Positions 15,956 through 25,191 of a stretch of 64,000 nt of DNA are shown here, one piece after another (the stretch's first letter is position 1; the number at the start of each line of letters is the position of its first letter). The stretch spans positions 186,001-250,000 of the forward strand of contig NZ_QOIM01000038.1 of NCBI RefSeq assembly GCF_003323735.1, given 5' to 3'. Origin of the DNA: Streptomyces reniochalinae. Lineage in GTDB: Bacteria > Actinomycetota > Actinomycetes > Streptomycetales > Streptomycetaceae. The position numbers and the translations under genes were made by a program. Under the pieces are notes generated by a model. It saw nothing but the letters and a program-made list of their open reading frames with translations. It had not been told where the DNA came from and made no database searches.

Positions 15956-18900
15956 TCAGTCGGTCACCTCGCTGACGGTGAAGGTGTCCAGCGCGAACTC
16001 GGCCTTGCCGTCGTCGCCGACCTTGCGCAGCCCGACCCATGCCTGTCCCTCCCCGGGGGCGGTGAACTCGTAGGTGAGCGTGGCGGGGCGAGTGGCGACC
16101 GGCAGCGGCTCGCGCTGGAGTTCCTTGGCACCGGGGGTGTCCACGCCGGTGATCCACGCGTACTGGTCCTCCTTCTCGTTCTCGTACCGGAAGGAGACCC
16201 GGTAGGTCTTTCCCGCCTCGAAGCGGACGGTGTGGGGGACGGTGCGGTAGACGAGCCCGGTGTTCTCACCGCGGGACTTGAGGGACTCGCTCCCGTCGAT
16301 CACGTCGTCGATGGCCTTGCCGTTCCAGCCGCGCTGCGTGTAGGGGGCGTGCCGCTGGGCGATGTGGGTGCGCGGGTCGGTGGAGCCCCCCGCGTCGCCC
16401 TTGACGAACGGGCCCCAGCCCTGCGGCACGTGCTCGAAGTCCTCCCGCGCCAGGGTCGTGTGCCGCTCGGAGGCGCCTTGCCGCGCAGCCTGGGGAGGGG
16501 TGCCGGCGACGACGCGTACGTGGTCGAAGCGGACCGGTACCTCGCCCTTCCCCGCCGTCAGGGCGAGAGTGACCGGACCGCCGCCTTCGGGCACCGTGAA
16601 CCAGGTCGTCATCCGCTGGAAGCGGGTGCCCTGCTTGAGGTCGGCGGCGACCTGGTTGGTGGCGGTGGAGGTGTCCGTCCAGTTCTCGGCGGTGACGCCG
16701 TCGGCGGTGCGCACGGTGAGCGCGGCGCGGCGCCGCTCCCCCGCCTCGTCGCCGACCTGTACCTGGACGGAGGCGGCGTAGGTGCCGGGTTCGAGGCGGG
16801 ACATGCGCTGGCTGACGGACGCCTCGCCGCCGGGTGCGAGGAGGAGTTCGGGGTCACCGCGCTCGCTGACCTCGACCTTGGCCTTTCCCGTGACCGTCCA
16901 GGCCGCCAGGCCGCCGGAGTGGAAGCCGGGGTCGGTCAGGGGGGTGCCCTCGCCCCAGTGCGGCTTCGGCTGGGCGGGGGCCGGCCTGCGGTGGACGACG
17001 TAGGGCACCCCGGCCTCGGCGTCCAGGGTGACCCGGCCGCCCGAGACGGTGGCTTCGACGGGTTCGCCCCGCCCGCGCCAGGTCAGCGGGTACACGTGGA
17101 CCGTGCGGGTGTGCTTCCAGCCCGCGGGCAGCCGCCAGGTGGTGCGGCCGCCGCCCGGGTTGTAGTGGTAGAGCTTGGCCGGTTCCGTGGCCTTGCGCGG
17201 CTCCCACGGCAGCAGGTAGACGCCGTCGTCGTAGACCTGCCGTCCGTCGGTGGTGATACGGCGCTTGCCGCCGGTGTCGGTGACGGCGGTGGCCTCCTCG
17301 CCCTCGAAGGTGATCTCGTGCTCGGACCAGGAGCGGATCGGCCTGGCCTGGAGGTATTTGGCGGGGAGGCTGTGCGTCCAGATCAGCTTGTAGAAGGCGT
17401 GCCAGTCGGTCTTGCCGCGCCAGCCCTCGTAGTTGCCCATACGGGCCGCGCCCAGCAGGGTGGGCCACTTGTCGGCGAACACGTCCTTCTGGTGGTTGCG
17501 GATGAAGCGGATGAGGCGGGAGTTGATGCCGCGCGAGGTGTCGGCGCCGTAGTCGGTCTCCGTGGCCCAGTGCGACCACAGCGCCGAGCGCTCGAAGCCG
17601 TGGCCCCACTCGGTGGCCACGTTCCAGCCCTGGTCGCGGAAGGCGCGCTGGAGCCGGTCCGAGGTCCACCCCGATTCGCGGAAGACGTCGATGTAGAGGG
17701 AGGTCAGCCCCTTGTCGGTGTCGTCGCGCAGGTTCTTGAAGCGGGCGATGACGTCCCCGGAGACCAGGTCGCGGCGCTGGTCGATGCGGTAGGACTGGTC
17801 GAGCCAGTCCCACTGCTCGTTGTTCTTGTCGACGAGCTTCTCGGAGAAGGCGTGGGCCACCGGGTAGGACTCGGTGACGTTGACGTGGACCGCGAAGTCG
17901 GTGTTCCACTTCCTGCCCTTGCGCAGCAGGGTGTTGAGGTCGGCCAGGCCGCCCGCGCGGTGGTTGTAGTTGCCCGCGTAGTCCGGGTGCGCCGAGTCGT
18001 GGCCCTCGGACTGGTAGCCCTTGAGGAGGGTGAACTGGCGCAGCCCGTCGGTGGCCAGGTGGATGCGCTTGACGTGGTCGAGCGTGCTCAGGAACGGGTT
18101 GGTGGCCAGGCTGGCGAAGTTGAACGGGATGTGCGGGATCACCCGCAGGTGCTGTTCGTCCGCGCCGAGCGGGTCGATCATGATCTCGCGCATCGCGATG
18201 GCCGCGTCCTGCCAGTCGGCGACGCCGTCACCGTTGCGGTCGCCGGTGACGACGACGGTGACGTAGGGCAGCGGCTCGGTCTGGTCCGCTGCGGCGGTCG
18301 CGGCGCGGTGCGTCCACTGGCCGCAGGTCAGCCGGGTGCTGCGGGCGTCGCCCACCGCGACGGTCTGCCGCCACAGGCGCCCGTTGTCCCAGTCGGCGCC
18401 CTCGGTCTCGGACGGCTTGTCGTAGCTGGTGTTCGTCTCGATCGCCGCGGCCAGCTCGCCCGTCGCCACGACGGCGTAGGCGCAGCCGACCGGTGCGTCG
18501 TCGGTGGCGGTCTCGCCGGTCAGCTCGATGAGGGTGTCGCCGCTCTCGGCCTTATCGAGTTCGACGCGGGCCGTGTGGACGACGGGGTCAGGCTGCTGGT
18601 CGGAGCGCATCGACAAGAAGGCGAGCCCGGGGAGTTCGAGGGTGCCCACCCGCCCTTCCGGGGCTTCCGCCACGCGGGTGACGCGCCAGTGGACGCGGCG
18701 GCCCTCGGCCTCGATGCGGACGGTGAGCGCGGTGCCGGTCTGAAGGGTGAGGGTGTAGGTGATCCGGTCGCCGCCGGGTGTGCTGGTCACCTCGGGGGTG
18801 TGTTCCTCGCCGTCGACCAGGAGCGTCGTGACGGCCTCCGCCTGGGCGTGCAGGGTGGTGCCCGTCGCGCGGTCGGTGTAGTCGACGATGCGGGGAAAGG

Positions 18901-19081
18901 CCGTATCGACGCGCACGTCGAGGTCGGGCGTGCGCAGGGTGTGCGTCGCGGGCTTCTTCTTCGCGTCCGCGCGGGCCGGGGCCACCGCGATGGTGCCCAG
19001 CGCCGTGCCGGCCCCCGCCACGGCGCCCGCCGCCACCACCGCTCTGCGGGTGACGCCCGCGCTCGCTTCGCCGCTCGTCAT
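15956..19081 (-). CDS. Tat-exported endo-alpha-N-acetylgalactosaminidase (GH101)
   Basis: 1041 aa. GH101 enzymes release the Gal-beta-1,3-GalNAc disaccharide from Ser/Thr of mucin-type glycoproteins. A twin-arginine signal (TRRAVVAAGAVAGAG, about 11-25) leads to a likely cleavage after APARA. The central barrel carries YIDVFRESGW with candidate nucleophile Asp465 and VATEWGHGF with candidate acid/base Glu491. Galactose-binding-like beta modules fill the C-terminal third. It is shorter than the multi-domain GH101 of pneumococci or bifidobacteria and has no LPXTG anchor, so it is probably freely secreted. The substrate in soil may be fungal or animal glycoprotein. Confidence 0.85.
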   Translation of the reverse strand: MTSGEASAGVTRRAVVAAGAVAGAGTALGTIAVAPARADAKKKPATHTLRTPDLDVRVDTAFPRIVDYTDRATGTTLHAQAEAVTTLLVDGEEHTPEVTSTPGGDRITYTLTLQTGTALTVRIEAEGRRVHWRVTRVAEAPEGRVGTLELPGLAFLSMRSDQQPDPVVHTARVELDKAESGDTLIELTGETATDDAPVGCAYAVVATGELAAAIETNTSYDKPSETEGADWDNGRLWRQTVAVGDARSTRLTCGQWTHRAATAAADQTEPLPYVTVVVTGDRNGDGVADWQDAAIAMREIMIDPLGADEQHLRVIPHIPFNFASLATNPFLSTLDHVKRIHLATDGLRQFTLLKGYQSEGHDSAHPDYAGNYNHRAGGLADLNTLLRKGRKWNTDFAVHVNVTESYPVAHAFSEKLVDKNNEQWDWLDQSYRIDQRRDLVSGDVIARFKNLRDDTDKGLTSLYIDVFRESGWTSDRLQRAFRDQGWNVATEWGHGFERSALWSHWATETDYGADTSRGINSRLIRFIRNHQKDVFADKWPTLLGAARMGNYEGWRGKTDWHAFYKLIWTHSLPAKYLQARPIRSWSEHEITFEGEEATAVTDTGGKRRITTDGRQVYDDGVYLLPWEPRKATEPAKLYHYNPGGGRTTWRLPAGWKHTRTVHVYPLTWRGRGEPVEATVSGGRVTLDAEAGVPYVVHRRPAPAQPKPHWGEGTPLTDPGFHSGGLAAWTVTGKAKVEVSERGDPELLLAPGGEASVSQRMSRLEPGTYAASVQVQVGDEAGERRRAALTVRTADGVTAENWTDTSTATNQVAADLKQGTRFQRMTTWFTVPEGGGPVTLALTAGKGEVPVRFDHVRVVAGTPPQAARQGASERHTTLAREDFEHVPQGWGPFVKGDAGGSTDPRTHIAQRHAPYTQRGWNGKAIDDVIDGSESLKSRGENTGLVYRTVPHTVRFEAGKTYRVSFRYENEKEDQYAWITGVDTPGAKELQREPLPVATRPATLTYEFTAPGEGQAWVGLRKVGDDGKAEFALDTFTVSEVTD

Positions 19082-19143
19082 GGTTGTGCTCCTCCACTCG
19101 GGTCCGCCACCGGTCTTCGCCGACCCACCCTTGGTGACCTCGT

Positions 19144-19165
19144 GCAAGCTTGCCCATGGACAAGC
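19144..19165. promoter_or_regulatory. Palindromic operator candidate upstream of the GH101 gene
   Basis: GCAAGCTTGC (19144-19153) is a perfect palindrome and overlaps an 18-bp inverted repeat with one mismatch, GCTTGCCC / ATGGACAAGC (19148-19165). It lies 63-84 bp upstream of the GH101 start in the 292-bp divergent gap (19082-19373). A further ACTTGCG lies 20 bp away. It is a plausible AraC-regulator site by position. Confidence 0.4.
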
Positions 19166-19373
19166 GTGGGGAGGTTGTTGGACTTGCGTCACGAGTCCGC
19201 GGCGCGGCCCCCGCACGGGGGCGGGGTGACGGGCGCTGCCGGCGGGTGGCGGGAACGTTCCGGGCGGCTGGAGGTGCCCCGCGGCGCGTGCGGGTGCATG
19301 CTGCTGGGAGACGCTGAGGAACCTGGTCTCCGGCGTGCGACCGTCCGCGCCCGGCCGATCACTAAGGAGTGAC

Positions 19374-21815
19374 GTGGAGCCTCCCGCCCAGGAGTCCCCG
19401 GACGAGGGTCCCGGCTTCGACGGCGTCGCGGCCGCCCTGGTGGACGAGGACGGACGTATCACCTGGTGGTCACAGGCAGCGGGGCGGCTGCTGGGCTGGA
19501 GCGGCGAGGAGGTCACCGGCACCCCGGGGCGTGACCTGGTCGCCACCGACGCGCCCACCCTGGTCGGGCCGCACGCCGCGGCCGGCTCCCGGGAGGCGGA
19601 GGCCACCCGCAGGCTGCGGCTGCGCCACAGGGCCGGGCATCTCGTCCCGGTGACCGTACGGCTGCTGGCGGCCGACGGGGCGCCGGGGACGCTGGCGGTG
19701 GCCGTGCCCGAGGACGTGGGCCCGGGTCCCGCGCCAGGTCCGACGCTGGTCCGCGCCCTGCTCGAACAGGAGCGGGTGCCCGTGGCCCAGTTCGACATGG
19801 GGCTACAGGTGGTGCGCACCAACGCCGCGTTCGAGGAGCTGCGGCCCGAGGGAGCGGCGGACGACTGGCTGACCAGGCTGCCCAGCGTCGAGGGGGACGG
19901 CGTCGCGCGGGAGGCGTTGGCGCAGGTCGCGGAGAGCGGGACGGTCGTCGCCGCCTCCGAGTACGGGCTGGGGCCGCCCGGCTCGGAGGTGGGGCTCTTC
20001 CTCACCTGCCTGCGGGTGGACGGGCCGCTCGGCGAGCCGCTCGGTGTCGTCGTCACCGCGCGCGAGGTCACCCCGCGGCAGCGCGCCCGCCGCCGCCTCG
20101 GCAAGGCCTACGAGCGCGCCTTCCACCTCGGCTCCTCCCTGGACGTGGTGCACAGCGCCCGCGACCTGGCCCAGGTGCTGGTCCCCGACCTCGGCGACCT
20201 GGCCAGCGTCGACTTCCCCGATGACGTGTTGCAGGGCCGCGATCCACCGCTCGGCTACCCGGGGCAGGAGGCCTCGGCGGCGCGGAGGGTCGCGGTGAAG
20301 GCCGCGGACGGACAGTGGCCGGGCGCGCTGGTGCAGGTCGGCGAGGCAGTGCCGAACACCCCCGAGGGCCCGCAGACCGCCGGGAAGATCGTCGGGGAGG
20401 TGCTCGCCGCGGGCCCGGGGACGGCGCGGGAGATCCTGGACCACGATCCGGAACTGATCGCGCGGCTGGTGCCCGAGGGGATGCGGGACTCGCTGGGCTG
20501 CCCGCTCTACCACGGCGGCCGCTTCTTCGGCTACGTCCAGGTGTACCGCACGCGGGACCCCAAGCCGTTCGACTACGACGACGTGCGGTTTCTCCAGGAC
20601 ATGTGCCACCGGACGGCCGGGGCGCTGGACAACGCCTTCCGGTACACCCGCGAGCACCGCACCGCGCTCGTCCTGCAACGCAGCCTCCTGCCGCCCGCTG
20701 CCACCGAGAGCTCGGCGGCCGAGACGGCGGGCTCCTACCTGCCGGCCGGCGGCGGCGCCAGCGTGGGCGGCGACTGGTTCGACGCCTTCCCCCTGTCCTC
20801 GCTGCGGATCGCGCTGGTCGTCGGCGACGTCATCGGCCACGGGCTCCAGGCGACCGCGACCATGGCGCGGGCCCGCACCGCCGTGCAGACCCTCGCCGAT
20901 CTCGACCTGCCGCCCGAGGAGCTGCTGACCTGCCTGGACGACCTCGTGCAGCGGATGAAGGCCGAGGCCGACCACCCCGACAGCGTCGGCGCCTCGTGCC
21001 TGTTCGCCGTCTACGACCCGGTCAGCCAGGAGTGCAGGATGGCCAGCGCGGGACACCCGCCGCCCGCCGTGGTCCTGCCCGACGGCACGGTCAGCTTCCT
21101 GGACCTGACGCCGGGGCCGCTGCTGGGCGTCGGCGACAATCCGTTCGAGGTGACCAGCGTGCGGCTGCCGCCGGGCAGCGTGCTCGCCCTCTACACGGAC
21201 GGGCTGGTCGGCCACGACCCGGAAGCCGGCATGGCCAGGCTGCTGGAGGACCTGGAGAAGCTCTGCCGCCCGGCCCCCGGGCTGCGCGCCGAGGACGCCC
21301 ACAAGCCGCTCGACCAGGTCAGCGCCGAGTTGATCCGCCGCCACCCGAGCGCGGAGCACCCCGACGACGACGTCACCGTGCTGCTTGCCCGCACCAGGGC
21401 CGTGCCCGGGACCGACACCGCCTCCTGGGAGTACCCCGCCGATCCGGCCGCCGTCCAGGCCGCCCGCGAGGACGTGAGCGCCCAATTGGAGGCGTGGGGT
21501 CTTGTGGAGGAGTCGTTCACCACCGAACTCATCGTCAGCGAACTGGTCACCAACGCCATCCGCTACGCGGGCGGTCCTGTCAGCCTGCGCCTGATCCGCG
21601 ACCACGTCCTGGTGTGCGAGGTCTCCGACCCCAGCAACACCCAGCCACGGCTGCGCCGCGCCCTGACCACGGACGAGGGCGGCCGCGGGCTCTTCCTGGT
21701 CGCCCAGCTCGCCCACCGCTGGGGCAGCCGCTACGGCGACCGCGGCAAGACGATCTGGACCGAACAGGAGCTGGGAGACGGCCGGGCCGCAGGCGGCCCG
21801 CTCGCGCTATCGTGA
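19374..21815 (+). CDS. PAS-GAF-SpoIIE phosphatase with C-terminal HATPase (RsbW-like) domain
   Basis: 813 aa from GTG 19374, preceded by AAGGAG. Domains in order: PAS (about 12-110, VDEDGRITWWSQAAGRLLGWSGEEV), a second PAS-like region (120-235), GAF (250-440), SpoIIE/PP2C phosphatase (about 440-675, with GGDWFDAFPL and DGLVGHDPEAGM metal-binding Asp segments) and an HATPase_c domain (690-800, ELIVSELVTNAIRYAGG, then EGGRGLFLVAQLAHRWG). Such proteins both dephosphorylate anti-anti-sigma factors and may bind sigma or anti-anti-sigma partners, in stress or developmental control. No membrane segment is evident, so it is probably cytosolic. Confidence 0.9.
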   Translation: MEPPAQESPDEGPGFDGVAAALVDEDGRITWWSQAAGRLLGWSGEEVTGTPGRDLVATDAPTLVGPHAAAGSREAEATRRLRLRHRAGHLVPVTVRLLAADGAPGTLAVAVPEDVGPGPAPGPTLVRALLEQERVPVAQFDMGLQVVRTNAAFEELRPEGAADDWLTRLPSVEGDGVAREALAQVAESGTVVAASEYGLGPPGSEVGLFLTCLRVDGPLGEPLGVVVTAREVTPRQRARRRLGKAYERAFHLGSSLDVVHSARDLAQVLVPDLGDLASVDFPDDVLQGRDPPLGYPGQEASAARRVAVKAADGQWPGALVQVGEAVPNTPEGPQTAGKIVGEVLAAGPGTAREILDHDPELIARLVPEGMRDSLGCPLYHGGRFFGYVQVYRTRDPKPFDYDDVRFLQDMCHRTAGALDNAFRYTREHRTALVLQRSLLPPAATESSAAETAGSYLPAGGGASVGGDWFDAFPLSSLRIALVVGDVIGHGLQATATMARARTAVQTLADLDLPPEELLTCLDDLVQRMKAEADHPDSVGASCLFAVYDPVSQECRMASAGHPPPAVVLPDGTVSFLDLTPGPLLGVGDNPFEVTSVRLPPGSVLALYTDGLVGHDPEAGMARLLEDLEKLCRPAPGLRAEDAHKPLDQVSAELIRRHPSAEHPDDDVTVLLARTRAVPGTDTASWEYPADPAAVQAAREDVSAQLEAWGLVEESFTTELIVSELVTNAIRYAGGPVSLRLIRDHVLVCEVSDPSNTQPRLRRALTTDEGGRGLFLVAQLAHRWGSRYGDRGKTIWTEQELGDGRAAGGPLALS

Positions 21816-21842
21816 CCACGGGCCGCGCGCTGGGGGTGTGCG

Positions 21843-22733
21843 ATGAGTGGTTCGGTGGCCGACCGCGTCGAGCGCGGCTTCCCGCACCTGGAGACGGTGC
21901 GCGCGGCGATCACGGCGCTCTACCGGCGGCTGTCCGCCGACGGTGTGCGCGGCTTCGGCCTGAGCGTCGCACCCGGCGACGTCGCCTTCTCCGACACCGA
22001 CGACCTGTATCCGGGGGTGCAGCGCGTCGCCGGTGTGATGGTCGGGCACCTGCGGCTGCCGGCGGCGCGGGTCATCGTCTCCTTCCGCGAGATGACGCAC
22101 GCCGCGAACGTCGAACTGAGCGCGGGGCCGGAGTACTTCGTGGAACTCAACGACCGCTTCAAGCGGCACCGCGGCGACATCGGCGCGGCCCTCGCCCACG
22201 AGGTCACCCATGTGTGGCTGCACCGCCTCGGCCTCGCCTTCCCCGGCACCCGCGACAACGAGATCCTCACCGACACTGCCGCCACCTATCTCGGCGCGGG
22301 ATGGCTGCTGCTGGACGCCTTCCGGCAGGACGCCCTCACCTCCCAGAAGCTGGGCTACCTCACACCCGAGGAGTTCGGCTACGTCCTCGCCAAGCGGGCA
22401 CGGCTGTGCGGTGAGGACCCCGCCGTCTGGTTCACCAGCCCGCAGGCCTACGAGGCGTACGTGCGAGGGCGCGCGCTGGCCGAACGCGACGAGGCGGTAC
22501 CGCCACTGGCGGCTGCGCCGTGGTGGGAGCGGCGCCGGTACGTGCGCGAGCGGCGGCGCGGGGAGCCGGGCGGCGGCCCGGACGGCGGCGGGTACGCCTT
22601 CGAGGCCGACGGCTCCGGTGTGCGGGTGTCCTTCCCCTGCCCCACCTGCCGGGTGCGGTTGCGGGTGCCCGCGCGGGGGCGGGTGCGGGCGCGGTGCGGC
22701 CTGTGCGGCGCGGTGTGGACGTGCGACACGTGA
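21843..22733 (+). CDS. Putative zinc metallopeptidase (HEXXH) with C-terminal zinc ribbon
   Basis: 296 aa. HEVTHVW at 119-125 gives the HEXXH zinc site, and NEILTDTAATYLGAGWLLL about 20 residues later could supply the third ligand. The C-terminus has CPTC and CGLC...C pairs forming a zinc ribbon, after an Arg/Gly-rich linker. No signal peptide or membrane segment is seen. I do not recognise a named family. It lies 27 nt after the SpoIIE-type phosphatase and may be co-transcribed with it. Protease activity is inferred from the motif alone. Confidence 0.65.
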   Translation: MSGSVADRVERGFPHLETVRAAITALYRRLSADGVRGFGLSVAPGDVAFSDTDDLYPGVQRVAGVMVGHLRLPAARVIVSFREMTHAANVELSAGPEYFVELNDRFKRHRGDIGAALAHEVTHVWLHRLGLAFPGTRDNEILTDTAATYLGAGWLLLDAFRQDALTSQKLGYLTPEEFGYVLAKRARLCGEDPAVWFTSPQAYEAYVRGRALAERDEAVPPLAAAPWWERRRYVRERRRGEPGGGPDGGGYAFEADGSGVRVSFPCPTCRVRLRVPARGRVRARCGLCGAVWTCDT

Positions 22734-22794
22734 GGTGATCCGGCGGGGTCTGAAAACTCTCGGCGGAGGGTCCGCATGGCGTAGGTTCGGGGGT

Positions 22795-23259
22795 ATGAGT
22801 CCTTCCGTTGCCACCACCACACAGGTCGATCTCGACGGGCTGCTGGAGTTCGTGCGGCCCCGCCACCGGGCGATCCTGCTGACGCGGCGCAAGGACGGGG
22901 CGCCGCAGGCTTCGCCGCTCACGTGCGGGGTGGACGCGGCGGGACGGATCGTCGTCTCGACCTACCCGGAGCGCGCCAAGACCCGCAACGCGCGCCGCGA
23001 GGCCCGGGTGAGCGTCCTGGTGCTCTCGGACGAGTGGAACGGGCCGTGGGTGCAGGTCGACGGCGACGCCGAGGTGCTGGACCTGCCGGAGGCCCTGGAG
23101 CCGCTGGTCGAGTACTACCGGGCGATCTCGGGCGAGCACCCGGACTGGGACGAGTACCGCGCGGCCATGCGCGAGCAGGGCAAGTCGCTGATCCGGGTGA
23201 CTCCCCGGCAGTGGGGGCCGATCGCCACGGGCGGGTTCCCCGCCCGGCTCGCCGGCTGA
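22795..23259 (+). CDS. PPOX-class F420/FMN-binding oxidoreductase-like protein
   Basis: 154 aa split-barrel protein of the pyridoxamine-oxidase-like superfamily: RHRAILLTRRKDGAPQASPLTCGVDAAGRIVVSTYPERAKTRNARR is the cofactor-binding half, followed by WVQVDGDAEVLDLPEALEPL. Actinobacterial members with this pattern often use F420. TAGGTT (22782-22787) lies 7 nt before the ATG, a leaderless signature. The physiological substrate is unknown. Confidence 0.85.
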   Translation: MSPSVATTTQVDLDGLLEFVRPRHRAILLTRRKDGAPQASPLTCGVDAAGRIVVSTYPERAKTRNARREARVSVLVLSDEWNGPWVQVDGDAEVLDLPEALEPLVEYYRAISGEHPDWDEYRAAMREQGKSLIRVTPRQWGPIATGGFPARLAG

Positions 23260-23400
23260 CCACGGGCGGCGAACCGGCCGGGGAAGGCCGCGGAAGGCCG
23301 GGGCCCGCGGCTGAACGGGGCCCGCCGTCTCAAGGACCGACGGGCACCGCCGGCCCCGTCTCAGCGGGTCCGGCCCCGTCTCGGCGGAGCCGGCCCCGTC

Positions 23401-24588
23401 TCAGCGGATGATGTGCGGCACGAAGCGCGCGTACTCGTCCGTCACCGGCCCCGCCGACTCGCGGATGCCGAGCCCCGCGGCCTCGCCGTCGACGACCCAG
23501 GTGCCGAGCACCGTGCGGTTGCCGTCGAACGCGGGCAGCGGGCACAGCGCCTGGTAGCAGCACGGTTCGTCCCGCACCGACAAAGCGCTGCCGGGCTCGT
23601 GCAGCGTGACGCCCGCGCCCTCGCGGCCCAGCAGGGGCTTGGCCGCCCAGCCGGACGTGCCGGCCAGTCCCCGCGGACCGTCCAGGTAGGCCGGCAGCAG
23701 GTTCGGGTGGCCGGGATACAGCTCCCACAGGATCGCCAGGAGCGCCTTGTTGGACAGCAGCATCTTCCAGGCCGGCTCGATCCACAGAGTCGTGCCGGTG
23801 CCGCCCCCGTTGTCGAGGGTCTCCAGCACGTGGCGGCCGAACCGGTCGGAGGCCAGCCACTCCCACGGGTAGAGCTTGAAGCAGGCCCGGACGAACTTCA
23901 GCCGCTGGTCGACGAACCGGCCCGAGAGCCGGTCCCAGCCGATCTCCTCCACCGGTATCGCCACCGTCTCCAGGCCGGCCTGTTCGGCCGTCTCCTGGAG
24001 GTAGGCGACGGTCATCAGGTCCTCGCCCAGCTCGTCGCGGGCCGAGTGGGCGAAGTGGACGGGTGCGCCCGGCGGCAGCAGCGCCGCCTGCTTCTTCCAG
24101 ACCTCGACGAGCCGCTCGTGCAGGGAGTTCCACTGGTCGGCTCCGGGGAAGCGCTCCTCCATCCAGAACCACTGCGGGGAGGCGGCCTCCACCAGCGAGG
24201 TCGGCGTGTCCGCGTTGTACTCCAGCAGCTTGGCGGGCTCGCCCCGCCCGTCGTAGCGCAGGTCGAACCTGCCGTAGAGGCTGGGCACCTCGTCGCGCCG
24301 CCGCCAGGCCTCGGCGACCCGGTCGACCAGCGCCGGCTGTGTGATGCCCAGGTCGGCGAACCTGTTCTCCTCGACGATGTACGCGGCTGCCCGCAGACAC
24401 ATGGCGTGGAGTTCCTCGACGACCTCCTCGAGGGCTTCGACCTCGGGCAGCGTGAAGGAGTAGTAGGCGCTCTCGTCCCAGTAGGGGCGGAAGGAGCCGT
24501 CGGGGTACCGCGTCAGCGGATAGATGCAGCCCTGTTCCTCGACGGTCTCCCGCCAGCCGGGACGAGGGGTGATGGTGTGGCGGTCCAT
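23401..24588 (-). CDS. Glutathionylspermidine synthase-like ATP-grasp ligase (YgiC/YjfC family)
   Basis: 395 aa. The GSP-synthase ATP-grasp pattern is visible: LYGRFDLRYDGRGEPAKLLEYNADTPTSLVE, LWIEPAWKMLLSNKALLAILWELYPGHPNLLPA, and VAKPLLGREGAGV-type lysine/glycine loop (WAAKPLLGREGAGVTL). Streptomyces lack trypanothione, so the likely reaction is another ATP-driven amide ligation. The stop codon of the small protein gene at 24622 lies 33 nt upstream, so the two genes form a pair like ygiB-ygiC of E. coli. Start ATG 24588 has GAGAGGG upstream. Confidence 0.82.
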   Translation of the reverse strand: MDRHTITPRPGWRETVEEQGCIYPLTRYPDGSFRPYWDESAYYSFTLPEVEALEEVVEELHAMCLRAAAYIVEENRFADLGITQPALVDRVAEAWRRRDEVPSLYGRFDLRYDGRGEPAKLLEYNADTPTSLVEAASPQWFWMEERFPGADQWNSLHERLVEVWKKQAALLPPGAPVHFAHSARDELGEDLMTVAYLQETAEQAGLETVAIPVEEIGWDRLSGRFVDQRLKFVRACFKLYPWEWLASDRFGRHVLETLDNGGGTGTTLWIEPAWKMLLSNKALLAILWELYPGHPNLLPAYLDGPRGLAGTSGWAAKPLLGREGAGVTLHEPGSALSVRDEPCCYQALCPLPAFDGNRTVLGTWVVDGEAAGLGIRESAGPVTDEYARFVPHIIR

Positions 24589-24621
24589 GCCGGCCCTCTC
24601 GTCGTGCGCCGCGCGCCCGGT

Positions 24622-25083
24622 TCAGCCGCCGTACCCGCCACCGCTGCTGCTGCTGCCGTACCCGTCGTCATCGTCGTCGCAGCCGAAGCCGGCCCGCTCG
24701 ACGGCCGCGGCGTGGACGAAGGTGCCGTCCTTCGCCCGCTCGTCCTTCTCGCGACCGCCGTAGTACCAGGCCGTGCCCACCCCTTCGGCGGTGCGGCCTT
24801 CCGCGGCGGCGGGGAAGGCCGCCTGCCGCGTGGCCGCCGAGGTCTCGCACTGGCTCGGCGGCAGGATGCGGTAGCCGCGCACGGCGTCGTAACTGTCGGG
24901 GTCGACGCAGCGCTTGTCGGGCTCCGAGGTGTATCCGGACAAGGCCACCGCGAGGGCACCCATGCTGCCGAGCACCACGGTCGAGGAGCGCAGCTTGCGC
25001 CGCTTGCCCCGGGCCGCGCTGTTGTGCGCGGTCGGCGCCGGTGTGTTCTCTTCGGCGCTGTGCGCGTCCGGTATGACGGTCAT
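24622..25083 (-). CDS. Small membrane-anchored protein, YgiB-like partner of the ATP-grasp ligase
   Basis: 153 aa from ATG 25083. The basic patch GKRRKLR is followed by one hydrophobic segment (about 32-50, STVVLGSMGALAVALSGYTSE). In E. coli YgiB the equivalent place is a lipobox Cys; here it is Tyr, so lipidation is not expected. Conserved-looking C residues are in RCVDPDSYDAVRGYR and PPSQCET. The tail is Asp-rich, then Ser/Gly-rich (CDDDDDGYGSSSSGGGYGG). A Gly-rich tail next to an amidoligase invites the idea that the tail is modified, but nothing here proves it. Confidence 0.65.
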   Translation of the reverse strand: MTVIPDAHSAEENTPAPTAHNSAARGKRRKLRSSTVVLGSMGALAVALSGYTSEPDKRCVDPDSYDAVRGYRILPPSQCETSAATRQAAFPAAAEGRTAEGVGTAWYYGGREKDERAKDGTFVHAAAVERAGFGCDDDDDGYGSSSSGGGYGG

Positions 25084-25191
25084 GGGTCCCCCTACGTACG
25101 ACTGAATCGACACGACGCGCCCACCATAGTCCGTGCCCCGCGCCGTGCCCGGTCCCCCGCCTCCTCCCGTCCCGCTCGTCCGGTACGGCCG

